Below, in pieces: positions 28,731 to 38,271 of a stretch of 64,000 nt of DNA (positions are counted from its first letter, which is position 1; every line of letters begins with the position of its first letter). A model generated the notes under the pieces. That model was given only the letters and a program-made list of their open reading frames with translations, had not been told where the DNA came from and searched no databases. Location of the stretch: NCBI GenBank assembly GCA_937899715.1, contig CALCNX010000125.1, forward strand, positions 1 through 64,000. Direction: 5' to 3'. A program made the translations under genes and the position numbers. The stretch comes from an uncultured bacterium (GTDB taxonomy: Bacteria; Bacteroidota; Ignavibacteria; Kapaibacteriales; UBA4661).

Positions 28731-29756
28731 ATGTTTGTTGACCGCGCAGTCATTCATATTGCTTCCGGGAACGGTGGCAAAGGTGTTGTTAGTTTTCGTC
28801 GTGAAAAATTTGCTCCTATGGGCGGTCCCAATGGTGGAAACGGTGGCAAAGGCGGCGATATTATTTTTCGTGCCAATCCAAATATGACCACCCTTCTGGA
28901 TTTTCGCTATAAACAGCACTACGCCGCCAAACCAGGTGCGGACGGTGCAACTTCTAATTGGACGGGTAAAAGCGCTAAAAACGTCGTTGTACAAGTACCG
29001 TGTGGAACGCTCATATACGATGCCGATACCGACGAACTTCTCGCCGACCTCACCACTGCTGACCAAGAAGTAGTTCTTCTGCATGGCGGCAGAGGCGGAC
29101 GGGGAAATGCGGAGTTTGCCACCGCTACCAATCAAGCACCGCGTCATGCCGAGCCGGGCGAGCCGGGCGAAGAAAAGAAAATTCGTCTGGAACTCAAGCT
29201 CATTGCGGATGTCGGCTTGGTGGGCTTCCCCAATGCTGGTAAATCAACGCTTATTGCTTCTATCTCTGCGGCACGTCCGAAAATTGCTGATTATCCCTTC
29301 ACGACGCTCATTCCCAATTTAGGTATCGTCTCGCTGCACAACGACCCCACGCACGCACGCAACGAGAATTTCTGCGTTGCCGATATTCCGGGCTTGATAG
29401 AAGGTGCGCACGAAGGACGTGGGCTGGGATTCCAGTTCTTGCGCCACGTCGAGCGAACACAGGTACTTGTCTTTCTACTCGACCCCACGGCTGAAATTGC
29501 TCCCAAAGACCAATTCAAAATGCTCCGCAAAGAACTGAAACTTTTTAATTCTGAGCTTGACCGCAAAGAGCGTATTATCTGCGTCAGCAAGGCAGATTCG
29601 CTTACCGAAGAGCAGCGCAACGACCTTGCCAAACTCAAGTTTCGCGGTGAAAAACCTGTGCGAATTATCTCCGGCGTTTCGGGCGAGCATCTGGACGAAT
29701 TAAAGCACCAAATGTGGAATGCACTGCAAGCCTCGCGGGAGCAGCTACAAAGCTGA
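28731..29756 (+). CDS. obg: Ribosome-associated GTPase Obg/CgtA
   Basis: Essential GTPase of late 50S ribosome assembly and stress control. The 341-residue protein has the glycine-rich Obg fold (1-158; MFVDRAVIHIASGNGGKGVV, GGPNGGNGGKGG), then the G domain with P-loop GFPNAGKST at 165-173, switch I TT at 191-192, DIPGLIEGAH from 218, a G4 motif reading SKAD at 286-289 instead of NKxD, and SGVSGEHLDEL for G5. The variable C-terminal extension of some Obg proteins is absent. The Ser in G4 is unusual overall, though Obg of related phyla also departs from NKxD. The start is the first ATG after a ~550-bp non-coding leader. Confidence 0.96.
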   Translation: MFVDRAVIHIASGNGGKGVVSFRREKFAPMGGPNGGNGGKGGDIIFRANPNMTTLLDFRYKQHYAAKPGADGATSNWTGKSAKNVVVQVPCGTLIYDADTDELLADLTTADQEVVLLHGGRGGRGNAEFATATNQAPRHAEPGEPGEEKKIRLELKLIADVGLVGFPNAGKSTLIASISAARPKIADYPFTTLIPNLGIVSLHNDPTHARNENFCVADIPGLIEGAHEGRGLGFQFLRHVERTQVLVFLLDPTAEIAPKDQFKMLRKELKLFNSELDRKERIICVSKADSLTEEQRNDLAKLKFRGEKPVRIISGVSGEHLDELKHQMWNALQASREQLQS

Positions 29757-29807
29757 TTCTCAATGAATTTATTGCAGTCAAATTTCCTGTAATTCATTCT
29801 CCGTAGT

Positions 29808-30335
29808 ATGAACGTAGCTGATTACGCGATACCTGTCGCTATTCTTGGAATTGCACTTTCGGTTTACCTTGCTGTTTACTATCGTTATGCACAGGCTCTC
29901 AAAGCGCTTGGCGATAATACACGCCGACTGCTCCTCTTTACAAAGACCAGTAAAAGATTGGAGTGGTTCTTGCTTGTTGCAGTCCTCGTGTGGATAGGCA
30001 TAGCCATTACAATAGGTGTGCAGCGAGGATGGAAAGCAGCTTTACCGATAACAATTCAAATCTCTGTATGGCTGATGTTTAGCGGTACGCAGAGCATTTC
30101 AAGACGCTTTTGGGTGGGCGCGAACGGGTTTGTTTATCTGAACACGTTCACATCGTGGACGAATGTAGATGCACTCGTCTGGGATAATGACGTTCAGCAA
30201 CAGCAATGGGGCGTAACGCTGCGATACCGCACCAAAGGACAAGTACCAAAAACACTGAAACTCTGGATTCCCCGCAACAAAAAGCCGGACTACGAACACA
30301 TTTTTGCGTCGTACTCCGGCATATCGTTGTCATAG
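29808..30335 (+). CDS. Membrane protein with C-terminal globular domain
   Basis: A 175-residue protein with three likely membrane helices (about 5-25, 52-72 and 79-96) and a soluble C-terminal domain of about 75 residues that includes FWVGANGFVYLNTFTSWTN and GVTLRYRTKG. The layout (helices, then a beta-rich domain with a conserved Trp and a W-D pair) resembles small PH-like membrane proteins such as the YcxB or DUF5673 groups, but I cannot assign it firmly. It lies 51 bases after obg, and its stop nearly meets the convergent AsmA-like gene. Confidence 0.7.
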   Translation: MNVADYAIPVAILGIALSVYLAVYYRYAQALKALGDNTRRLLLFTKTSKRLEWFLLVAVLVWIGIAITIGVQRGWKAALPITIQISVWLMFSGTQSISRRFWVGANGFVYLNTFTSWTNVDALVWDNDVQQQQWGVTLRYRTKGQVPKTLKLWIPRNKKPDYEHIFASYSGISLS

Positions 30336-30342
30336 CTTCAGG

Positions 30343-32985
30343 TTACTTCTTGGTCGTATCTTTCTTCCCGAATATATCGAATGGAAGTCGTTTCTTGAGT
30401 TCGTCTTTGGCTTTTTGTTCCAGTTCTTTTGCCTTACGGTCTGCTTCTTGTTTGGCTTTGTCTTCTAATTCTTTTGTACGTTTGTCGGCTTCATCTTTCA
30501 GTTTTTGCTGTGCTTTTTGGATTTCCTCCTCAGCACGACGTTTTGCTTCTTCCTGTGCAGCGTCCAAGACCTGCTGCCCTACATTCTGTGAGCCTTGCAG
30601 CGAGGGCTGAATGATAGGATTTTCTAGTGTGCCGGTGATATGAACCGTAACGGGAATCGTCTTGGGCTTCAGCGCCGTCAGGTTCACACCGCCGATATTA
30701 CCAAGTGCATCGAAAGCAGGTCCCGTGAGTTTATCGCCCGGGAGCACCAAATTGACCGTGTAGTCAATAGATTTGTCCAGACCGTTCGAGCCTTCGATAG
30801 TAACATCTATTCCGGCAATTTTTGTTTTGAACGGCTTCAGGTAAAATCGTCCGTCCTTGATTTCATAGAATGCTGCGATTTTGGAGAGCGTTGGATTGCG
30901 CAGAGGCTCGAATTTGAGCGCATCGGCAATGGCGTTGATGGGCTTGAAGTCTTCCAATTTGAGAATGGCGATATTAATGCCGCCATCGCTCAGGAACGTG
31001 CTCCAAACAGGTTTCATTGTGCCGTCAAGGTCGGTTGCCAGTTTGACCTTGAGGGCGATATTTCCTTGCAAATGCTGTGCGAAGGGCACAAATTCTTGCA
31101 CTGTGACAAATTTTTCATACAATGCCTTAATGCCGACATCGGTCAGTTGCAAGTTAAAATCCGTTTTGGGTTGGAGCGGGTTTTGTGTGTTATAGGAGCC
31201 ACTTGCCAGCATCTTTGCGCCTAAGAGTTTCACGCCGAGATTTTCAAAGCGCAGCACCTTTTCTCGAAGCGTCATCGTGCCTTGTGCGTCCTGCATATCC
31301 AGATTGGAGAAAATGACGCGCTTCATGGCAGCTTGCATAGTAAAATCTATGTTGGCAGGAAGCGCGACGCTACTGACGGTGGTGTCGGGTTTGGTGCTTG
31401 CTGTGGGCTTTTTGGCGGAATCACTTTTCATCCACGGGTTCACGTCGAAGTACGTGGACGTAAGGCGCAGAGAACCTTTGAGCAAGTCGTCATAGAGCGC
31501 ATATCCAATCACGTTTTCCAACTGTCCTTCCAGCGCTATATCACTTTTGCCAAGTGTGATGCGGCAGTTAGAAAGCGCAGCTTTCTGCGGGCTGAAAGTA
31601 AGCGTGGCAGAGGGAACGGCGACTTTTTCCGGCAGGCTGTCGGATGCGTACTCGAAGCTCTCCACGCTTGCTGTGCCGGAGAGCGAAAGATTTTGATATT
31701 CTTTATTTTTCACCGACGACATTGTACCGCGAAACGCCACGTCCATCACGGCAACACCACTTTTAATCTTGTTTAGCTGCTCCGATTCCACCAGTTGTTT
31801 CACGTCGGCGGCATTCACACGCCCTTTTATCGAAGCCGTTACGTTCGGGTCGGAAATGGGAGTGCGGACTTCAAGCGTCATATCAAAGGGGTTTCCGGCA
31901 AGAAGCAGCGAGAGCTGGCGAATGGTGATGATGGCGTTGTCAAGACCGCCACCGGGGCTTTGTGCTTGGAAATCCAGCATAACGGCTTTGAGCGCGGCAG
32001 GCAGCTTGGGGTGGTCAGCCATACCGTTCTGCACGGTTGCCCGCACATCGAATGCCGGATAGCCTGCGTCGTTGTACGCACCGCGCACAAAGCCTTGCAC
32101 ATCCGCACTACCACTTGCTTTTAGGTCTTGAAATTTTGCAGAATACATCGCGGGAACCATAGAGAGAAATGCCTTGAAATCAGCGTTGCGCGTGGCGAAT
32201 TTGAGATCAAGGTCAATATCGTCGCGCCCGTCGGGAAGCCCCACCGAACCTTCAAAGCCTGCATGAAGGTCGTTCATCGTCAGTTCGTTTTCTTTGAAGG
32301 TATAGACATTGTTTTTCAAATCAACGCCGATTTGCGCTGTAAGGCTTGTTTTCACGGCGTTCATGTAGGTTGCTCCGCGCTGACGGAAACTCGTAAGTGC
32401 ATCGGTGCGGGTGATAAGCGTGAAAACATCATTGGCAAAATCGCCACTACCCTCGTGGTTGATATTCTCCAGTGCAAATTCACGGTCTGCCGCCTCGCTA
32501 CGGAAGCGAAACGCGCCGTTTTTGATGGAATAATTTTTGAGCGCAAGGTGCATTGATGCTGTATCTTTCTCGGAAGTTTCTTTGGGGCTTGGCTTGGTAA
32601 TACGCCAATTTTTAAGACTGTCCGAAATCACGTGCGTAAAGATACGCGGCTCGTCCAGATGAAGCGCCAGCAGTTTCACCACGCCTTCGCGCACGTAGGC
32701 AATCGGCTCGGCAGTAAAGTCTATTTCCTTCGCCGAGAAGAGCGTATCGCCCAGAAACGGTGCGGCATTCACGACCGAAACATTCTTCAAAATGACGGTG
32801 GCGCTAGGGAAATTTTTAATCAGAGAAATATCCACATCGCTGAAGTTGAGCGTTGCGGTCAGATTTTGGTTCGCTTTGTCTTTCACAAACTGTACGATAC
32901 GGTCTTTGAAAAGAAGCGGCACGGCAGCCAGCACTATGACAAAGAGGAGAATGAGAACGACGAGAACAGAGAGGAATTTTTTCAT
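30343..32985 (-). CDS. AsmA-family envelope protein
   Basis: Start chosen at MKKFLSVLVVLILLF (32985), which gives the single N-terminal membrane anchor typical of AsmA proteins; the 17 codons upstream do not fit. The 880-residue product has the AsmA N-terminal pattern (VDISLIKNFPSATVILKNVS), a long beta-rich periplasmic body, and the C-terminal AsmA-2-like part (GDYTVNLVLPGD-type repeats, VNLTALKPKTIPVTVHITGT). The last ~80 residues are a charged helix rich in K, E and A. Proteins of this group bridge the periplasm and are linked to lipid transport to the outer membrane. It is transcribed divergently from the sensor kinase with 208 bases between them. Confidence 0.88.
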   Translation of the reverse strand: MKKFLSVLVVLILLFVIVLAAVPLLFKDRIVQFVKDKANQNLTATLNFSDVDISLIKNFPSATVILKNVSVVNAAPFLGDTLFSAKEIDFTAEPIAYVREGVVKLLALHLDEPRIFTHVISDSLKNWRITKPSPKETSEKDTASMHLALKNYSIKNGAFRFRSEAADREFALENINHEGSGDFANDVFTLITRTDALTSFRQRGATYMNAVKTSLTAQIGVDLKNNVYTFKENELTMNDLHAGFEGSVGLPDGRDDIDLDLKFATRNADFKAFLSMVPAMYSAKFQDLKASGSADVQGFVRGAYNDAGYPAFDVRATVQNGMADHPKLPAALKAVMLDFQAQSPGGGLDNAIITIRQLSLLLAGNPFDMTLEVRTPISDPNVTASIKGRVNAADVKQLVESEQLNKIKSGVAVMDVAFRGTMSSVKNKEYQNLSLSGTASVESFEYASDSLPEKVAVPSATLTFSPQKAALSNCRITLGKSDIALEGQLENVIGYALYDDLLKGSLRLTSTYFDVNPWMKSDSAKKPTASTKPDTTVSSVALPANIDFTMQAAMKRVIFSNLDMQDAQGTMTLREKVLRFENLGVKLLGAKMLASGSYNTQNPLQPKTDFNLQLTDVGIKALYEKFVTVQEFVPFAQHLQGNIALKVKLATDLDGTMKPVWSTFLSDGGINIAILKLEDFKPINAIADALKFEPLRNPTLSKIAAFYEIKDGRFYLKPFKTKIAGIDVTIEGSNGLDKSIDYTVNLVLPGDKLTGPAFDALGNIGGVNLTALKPKTIPVTVHITGTLENPIIQPSLQGSQNVGQQVLDAAQEEAKRRAEEEIQKAQQKLKDEADKRTKELEDKAKQEADRKAKELEQKAKDELKKRLPFDIFGKKDTTKK

Positions 32986-33193
32986 GGCGCTGCAAGTGGT
33001 TTTGAGAATGAAAACAATAATACTCTTCTTTAACACCGAAATTTCGCATTTTCCTTGCAGCTACGCAACACGTTTTTCAGATTGTGTATGAAATTCTTAT
33101 CCTTTTTCCGATATTGTGTTTTGATTGGTTGTCTGCGGTATTCTTCGGTTATCAAAACACGATTGCTGCTTCCACTTATACCATTGAACGGTT

Positions 33194-36100
33194 ATGCGCT
33201 TTGTGTTGTGCTTTCTTGTCATGGTCTTGAGCCATTGCCTGTTGTTCGTAGAACATTCTTACGGACAAATGCCGCGTGATATAGTAAAATTTGAACGACT
33301 GGGACTTGATGAAGGGCTTTCACAAAGCAGTATTTATGCCATTGCGCAAGACCACACGGGGTTTCTGTGGCTCGCCACACAGGACGGGGTGAACCGTTAC
33401 GACGGCTACACCTTTCGTACCTTTCGCAATATTCCTGATGATTCCTTGTCTCTGGCGCTTAATTGGATAAACGATATTTACATCGCACCATCCGGGCGCG
33501 TCTGGGTTGTTACGCGCTCGGCAGTCAATCTTTTTAATCCTATCAAGGAAACATTTGCACCTTTCTACTGTATTCCTGCCACCACAAAAACGCATCAAAC
33601 AGGCATTACCATTTCCTGCTGCCTTGAGGATGCAACGGGTACGCTCTGGGTGGGTACAAGCAGTGGCTTGGCAAAGGTAACGTTGGAAAAAGGCAGTTTT
33701 ACGCGGGGAAGCGTTGAATTTTTGGGCGTGTCCGAGGCTGCTCGGCATGGTTTCTCCGGCACGAGCGTAACGTCTCTGCGGCAGGACAGCACATCGCGCC
33801 TGTGGATAGGCACTCCGCAGGGATTGTTTGTGCTGGAGCGTGGTGCGGAGCGGTTTAGGGCTGTGTCTCTGCCCGGTAACGGTCAGTCGGTACAGTCCGT
33901 AAGCGCCTTGTGCGTTGTGAAGACAGCACTTTGGGTAGCTACGAATGAAGGCTTGGTGCGATGCGAACTGTCGTCCTCGCCGCGTTTTGATAATAGTTCC
34001 GTGCAGTATTTTCATCCCGAAAAAGCCTTTCCTGTCTCGCTTCGCGCTCATAACGCCGTTCTCGACATCAAGCCGGATTCGCATGGAAATCTCTGGTTGC
34101 AAATGGCAGCAGGCTTAGTGCTTTTTAACCCACAAACCGCATCTGCACAGGCTTTTCTCAACGACCCGAACGATGCAACAAGCCTCAGAAGCAATATCAT
34201 TTCTGCGCTTGCCGAAGACATGAATGGCAGAATGTGGATTGCGACCTTCGGAGGATTGAACCTCTACAATCCGCTCCAAAAGAGACTCGCTGCATACCAA
34301 CACTCTCCTGCTGACCCTAAGAGTCTGGGACACAATTTACTGCGCTCTCTCTATCAAGACCGCAACGGCACGATGTGGGTTGGCACGGACAACGGGCTTA
34401 ATTCGTGGAATCCGGCGCGGTATAAGTTCACATCCTACAAAAGCGAACCTACTGCTGCTGCCATTGCCGGAAGCCTCTCCAACAGCAGTGTCCGCTCCTT
34501 TTTGCCGGATAAACGGCATGGGGTGTGGAACGGCAATCTCTGGATTAGCACCGACAATGGGCTGAATTATTTTGACCCTCACACACAACATTGGAAGAAT
34601 TTTTCTGCACGAGAGGGATTGACCAATCCAGAGATTCGTGCCCAAGCACAAACGCCGGATGGTACGCTCTGGCTCGGCACAAACGGTGGCGGTCTTGTGC
34701 GCTTTGACGGCAAACACTTCACACAGATTGCCTACAACCCCGATGACAGCACCTCTATTGCCAGTAATCGTGTTCGCTGGCTGGTGGTGGACAGCACGGG
34801 CGGACTCTGGGCAGGATTATTCCTCACGCAGGGTGTACGCGGCACAACGGGCGGGCTCAGCTATCGTCCAAGCCCATCGTCTTCCGATGCGCAGACGGGT
34901 TGGAAACGTTTTCAGACAAATCCTAATGATACTTCTTCGTTAATGAGCAACGAGGTGCGGTGTATTTATATTGACCCTGCCGACACAAGCGGCAATACGT
35001 TCTGGGTTGGCACTCAAGGCACGGGCTTGGAAAAATTTGACCGCAAACAAGGCACGTTTACCCATTTCAAAAGCGATGCAAAAAATAATAGCACTCTCAG
35101 CAGCAACATTATTACTGCTGTTTTCAGAACGTCCAAGGGCGACCTCTGGGTAACAACTGCCGCAGGATTAAATCTCTTTCACCCCGAAACACAGTCCTTT
35201 ACACGCTTTACCATGAAGGATGGCTTGCCGAATGACTTTGTGTATGGCTGCTTGGAGGACGGACATGGTAATCTTTGGATGAGCAGTAATAACGGGCTTT
35301 CTCGCTTCGACCCGCGCACAAAAACGTTTCAAAACTATGACCGCACGGACGGTCTGCCGGGCAATGAGTTCAACTCTGGTGCCTTCGCCAAATTACCATC
35401 GGGCGAAATGCTTTTTGGCGGACTGGAAGGATTTACCATATTTCATCCGGACAGCATCAAGGATGATTCTACGCCGCCTGTGGTCGCAATCACGTGGTTC
35501 AATGTGCTCAATAAGCCGCGCACATTTGATAAACCTCTGAACGACTTGGATGAAATCAGGCTTGCGCACAATGAAAACTTTATTGCGTTTGAATTTGCGG
35601 CGCTCGAATTTGTCAATTCTTCGCAAAACCGCTATGCGTACAAACTTGAAGGTGTTGAGGATGACTGGGTATTTCCCAAGGACAGACGGTATGCGGCATA
35701 CACCGATTTGGAACCGGGCGAATACACCTTCCGCGTCAAGGCAAGCAATAGCGACGGCATCTGGAATGAGACAGACAAATCCATTCGCATCGTGATTTTG
35801 CCGCCGTTCTGGGCGACGTGGTGGTTTCGTACTCTGGTGTTTGCGGCGTTGTGTCTGGCGCTCTGGCTGACGCACATCACCCGTTTGCGCGTTGTACAGC
35901 ACCGCAACAAGCTCTTGCAAAAACTCGTTCACGAGCGCACCGCCGAACTGGAAGAAAGCAACGCAGAAATTACTGCCGCCGACGAGGAAATACGCCGCCA
36001 AAATGCCGTTTTGGAAGAGCAGACACGCCATATTGAAATGGCAAACAGCGAACTTCAGGAGCGGAACATAGAATTGCAAGCGGTCAATGAGCAGTTGGAG

Positions 36101-36901
36101 GAATACAGCGCTGAAATGAACCGCTTCGGTACAATGCTAGAGGAACAGGCACGCGAGGTAGAGCTTGTCAACACGGAACTTCAAGAGAAAAATGCGGCTT
36201 TGCAAGCACTCAACCAACGTAAAAACGAAATTATTGGCGTGGTGGCACACGACCTCAAAAACCCACTCACGGCGATAATGATGACCGCCTCTATGGTCAA
36301 CCGCTATTGGAGCAAGATGAAACCCGATGATGTGATGCAGAACGTTCGCCGCATTGAGGAAACAGGCGAACGAATGCACAAAATTATTTTGGACTTGCTG
36401 GACGTGGAAGCAATTGAAACCGGTACATTCAATCTTACACTGGAAACCGTAGAGATAGCATCTTTGCTTGCTGCAACGGTCAACGATTACCGCAATGCCG
36501 CTCAAGAAAAAGGCATTACGATTCACAACCCCAATAATGAAGCCCTGTTTGTCATCGCCGATGCAAGAGCGCTCCGTCAGATTCTCGACAATCTTCTCTC
36601 TAATGCGGTCAAATACTCCTTCCCGCAAAGCAATGTGTGGCTGGAGGTAGCGTCTGAGGCAAATCATGTTCAGGTCAGTATATGCGATGAAGGTCCCGGA
36701 CTGAGCGAGCAAGACCAAAAACTGCTTTTCGGGCGATTTGCCAAGCTCACGCCACGCCCCACCGCAGGCGAGCACTCCACAGGATTAGGACTGTCCATCG
36801 TCAAGCAACTGGTGGAACTCATGCAGGGCACTATCATCTGCCGGAGTGAACTGGGGCGGGGAACGACCTTTACAGTATCCTTACCACACGCTGCACTCTA
36901 A
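33194..36901 (+). CDS. Two-component-propeller sensor histidine kinase
   Basis: A 1235-residue membrane kinase. A signal peptide ends near residue 25 (EHSYGQ). Residues 30-780 hold about 14 Reg_prop propeller repeats (LWLATQDGVNRYDG, MWVGTDNGLNSWNP, LWMSSNNGLSRFDP). A Y_Y_Y domain follows at about 785-865 (YRYKLEGVEDDW-like, EYTFRVKASNSDGIWNE), then a membrane helix at about 870-893. Next are a long coiled coil (910-1010), a HisKA dimer with the phospho-His in VVAHDLKNPLT (about 1019), and a HATPase domain with DNLLSNAVKYS, CDEGPGLSEQD and GLGLSIVKQLVE. There is no receiver or AraC output domain, unlike hybrid kinases of Bacteroides polysaccharide loci. The ligand and partner regulator are unknown. 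Its stop lies four bases from the rnhA remnant. Confidence 0.95.
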   Translation: MRFVLCFLVMVLSHCLLFVEHSYGQMPRDIVKFERLGLDEGLSQSSIYAIAQDHTGFLWLATQDGVNRYDGYTFRTFRNIPDDSLSLALNWINDIYIAPSGRVWVVTRSAVNLFNPIKETFAPFYCIPATTKTHQTGITISCCLEDATGTLWVGTSSGLAKVTLEKGSFTRGSVEFLGVSEAARHGFSGTSVTSLRQDSTSRLWIGTPQGLFVLERGAERFRAVSLPGNGQSVQSVSALCVVKTALWVATNEGLVRCELSSSPRFDNSSVQYFHPEKAFPVSLRAHNAVLDIKPDSHGNLWLQMAAGLVLFNPQTASAQAFLNDPNDATSLRSNIISALAEDMNGRMWIATFGGLNLYNPLQKRLAAYQHSPADPKSLGHNLLRSLYQDRNGTMWVGTDNGLNSWNPARYKFTSYKSEPTAAAIAGSLSNSSVRSFLPDKRHGVWNGNLWISTDNGLNYFDPHTQHWKNFSAREGLTNPEIRAQAQTPDGTLWLGTNGGGLVRFDGKHFTQIAYNPDDSTSIASNRVRWLVVDSTGGLWAGLFLTQGVRGTTGGLSYRPSPSSSDAQTGWKRFQTNPNDTSSLMSNEVRCIYIDPADTSGNTFWVGTQGTGLEKFDRKQGTFTHFKSDAKNNSTLSSNIITAVFRTSKGDLWVTTAAGLNLFHPETQSFTRFTMKDGLPNDFVYGCLEDGHGNLWMSSNNGLSRFDPRTKTFQNYDRTDGLPGNEFNSGAFAKLPSGEMLFGGLEGFTIFHPDSIKDDSTPPVVAITWFNVLNKPRTFDKPLNDLDEIRLAHNENFIAFEFAALEFVNSSQNRYAYKLEGVEDDWVFPKDRRYAAYTDLEPGEYTFRVKASNSDGIWNETDKSIRIVILPPFWATWWFRTLVFAALCLALWLTHITRLRVVQHRNKLLQKLVHERTAELEESNAEITAADEEIRRQNAVLEEQTRHIEMANSELQERNIELQAVNEQLEEYSAEMNRFGTMLEEQAREVELVNTELQEKNAALQALNQRKNEIIGVVAHDLKNPLTAIMMTASMVNRYWSKMKPDDVMQNVRRIEETGERMHKIILDLLDVEAIETGTFNLTLETVEIASLLAATVNDYRNAAQEKGITIHNPNNEALFVIADARALRQILDNLLSNAVKYSFPQSNVWLEVASEANHVQVSICDEGPGLSEQDQKLLFGRFAKLTPRPTAGEHSTGLGLSIVKQLVELMQGTIICRSELGRGTTFTVSLPHAAL

Positions 36902-36905
36902 CGAT

Positions 36906-36953
36906 GTTACCGCTGCACACGCCATCGGTGTACATGATGACTGTTTGTTTCAT
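36906..36953 (-). pseudogene. Remnant of the 5' end of rnhA (16 codons)
   Basis: Read on the minus strand, these 48 bases match the first 48 bases of rnhA (27708-27755) at 44 positions; all four differences are transitions. The fragment begins with ATG and encodes MKQTVIMYTDGVCSGN, then is cut off four bases from the sensor kinase stop codon. It has no coding capacity left. It shows that the block holding the IPT/T9SS gene at 37090 was once followed by rnhA, as copy 1 still is. Confidence 0.9.
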
Positions 36954-36984
36954 AGTCTAGTAGTTGTGAATCGGTTAGGTGATC

Positions 36985-37073
36985 CCCGTCCGACGGCTTC
37001 AGGAGCGTGTGTACGCTGCCGTCGCACGGGTTAGCTCACGTGACGTGCGACGGTCAAGAAACCGTCGGACGGG
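36985..37073. repeat. Nested perfect palindromes
   Basis: The outer arms CCCGTCCGACGG (36985-36996) and their complement (37062-37073) are perfect over 12 bp. Inner arms CCGTCGCACG (37019-37028) and their complement (37044-37053) are perfect over 10 bp. The architecture, one palindrome inside another, is like that of 9541-9667 although the sequence differs. It sits between the IPT/T9SS copy 2 stop and the rnhA remnant, where copy 1 has only 23 bases. It may be an inserted element that also works as a terminator. Confidence 0.7.
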
Positions 37074-37089
37074 AAGAAAAAGACATAAA

Positions 37090-38271
37090 TTAGTATTTGA
37101 CGACCTTCTGCACCCAGCGCCCGCCCGCACCATCGCTCACTTCCAGCAGATACACGCCGTTAGCGAGTGTGCTCACGTCCAGTGTGGCAACAAACCGCCC
37201 CGAAGCGGCAGTATGGTGATCTTGCAGCACGGCTTCACCGAGAATGTTTCGTAATGTGAGCGTAAGTGTGGCTGCGCGGTCGAGCGTGGTTTCGAGCGTG
37301 AGGGCTGTGGTGACGGGGTTGGGGGAGAGGGTGGTCGAAATATCGGAAACAACACTAAGCACATTGGAGAAGAATATATCAGCTGCTGATAGCCCATCCG
37401 GGTTTGTGACCGATAGCACGTATGTCCCTGTAGCCAAATTTGATGGAATGATAGCCACAATCCGCTCGGAAGCGATACTTACGGTTGCCAACACTATCTG
37501 TCCAAGGCGTACGGTTGCTTGTGTAGAAAAACGCAAACCTTCTATGGTAAAATTAGCACCGACGGGTAAATTACCATAGCGGGGGAAAATTCTTGTAATT
37601 ACTGGTGCAGTAGCAGGGTCGGGAGCAGGAAGGATGGTAAACGGTTTTATCTTCGCACAGCCCCCTTCCCACTGCACACGTACAAAATAGGAACCCGGAA
37701 CATTCAGATATGCGGGTACTTCTGCCAGAAGGAATGTTGCATTGGTACTGCGTGGGTCAAAGCTAATTGGTACACCGTTAAATTCAACACGAGTTTTCAG
37801 AGAAAATCCGGCACCCGCAATTCTTAGCGTAAATGCCTGCATTGTGGCATTCGTCGTAACGGGTTGGGCGATAGTAAAATCAGCAAAAACATCAATCGCC
37901 GGTCCGGGAAAACAAGCATCAAATATTCTAACCCGCATTCCAATCTTGGTCTCATCAGGATTCTCCACCAGCAAAACCGCTACATCAGCATTTATCGTCA
38001 ATTCCCCGGGAACGACAGCCACTATCACCGAATCCCCGTCAATGCGCACATTCGTTAGCTTGCGGGCATTGAAATAGACTGCCGCACCGGGTTGGAAGCG
38101 TTTGCCGTTTATCGTCAGTACGGTAGAATCAACTCCTGTAAGCAGACTTTGCGGGGAAATACTCGTGATGTAAGGACGCAAAACCGTTGCGGTGGTCGTG
38201 CTTTGTGCGTGAAGACCAACGAAGGCAGCACAGAAGAACAGCGCACAAAAGAGAAGTCGTGTGAGTCGCAT
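37090..38271 (-). CDS. IPT/TIG-repeat surface protein with T9SS sorting domain, copy 2
   Basis: Start at MRLTRLLFCALFFC (38271), matching copy 1 rather than the ATG nine codons upstream. The 393-residue protein has a signal peptide ending GLHAQ, three IPT/TIG-type repeats (about 30-115, 125-215 and 222-300) and a type A sorting domain (about 315-393, SPNPVTTALTLE to GRWVQKVVKY). The first ~115 and last ~80 residues are almost the same as in the protein at 26260-27684; the centre is divergent and shorter by one repeat. About 28 bases upstream of the start are also shared. Role presumably the same surface function with a different binding face, which is inference. Confidence 0.88.
   Translation of the reverse strand: MRLTRLLFCALFFCAAFVGLHAQSTTTATVLRPYITSISPQSLLTGVDSTVLTINGKRFQPGAAVYFNARKLTNVRIDGDSVIVAVVPGELTINADVAVLLVENPDETKIGMRVRIFDACFPGPAIDVFADFTIAQPVTTNATMQAFTLRIAGAGFSLKTRVEFNGVPISFDPRSTNATFLLAEVPAYLNVPGSYFVRVQWEGGCAKIKPFTILPAPDPATAPVITRIFPRYGNLPVGANFTIEGLRFSTQATVRLGQIVLATVSIASERIVAIIPSNLATGTYVLSVTNPDGLSAADIFFSNVLSVVSDISTTLSPNPVTTALTLETTLDRAATLTLTLRNILGEAVLQDHHTAASGRFVATLDVSTLANGVYLLEVSDGAGGRWVQKVVKY

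Noticed and set aside
28559..28753. Short minus-strand open frame upstream of obg
   Set aside because: It crosses the obg start and has no signs of coding.
28731..29756. Loss of Asn in the G4 motif of Obg (SKAD)
   Set aside because: Obg proteins of related phyla also depart from NKxD at this place, so it is probably lineage-typical and not a defect.
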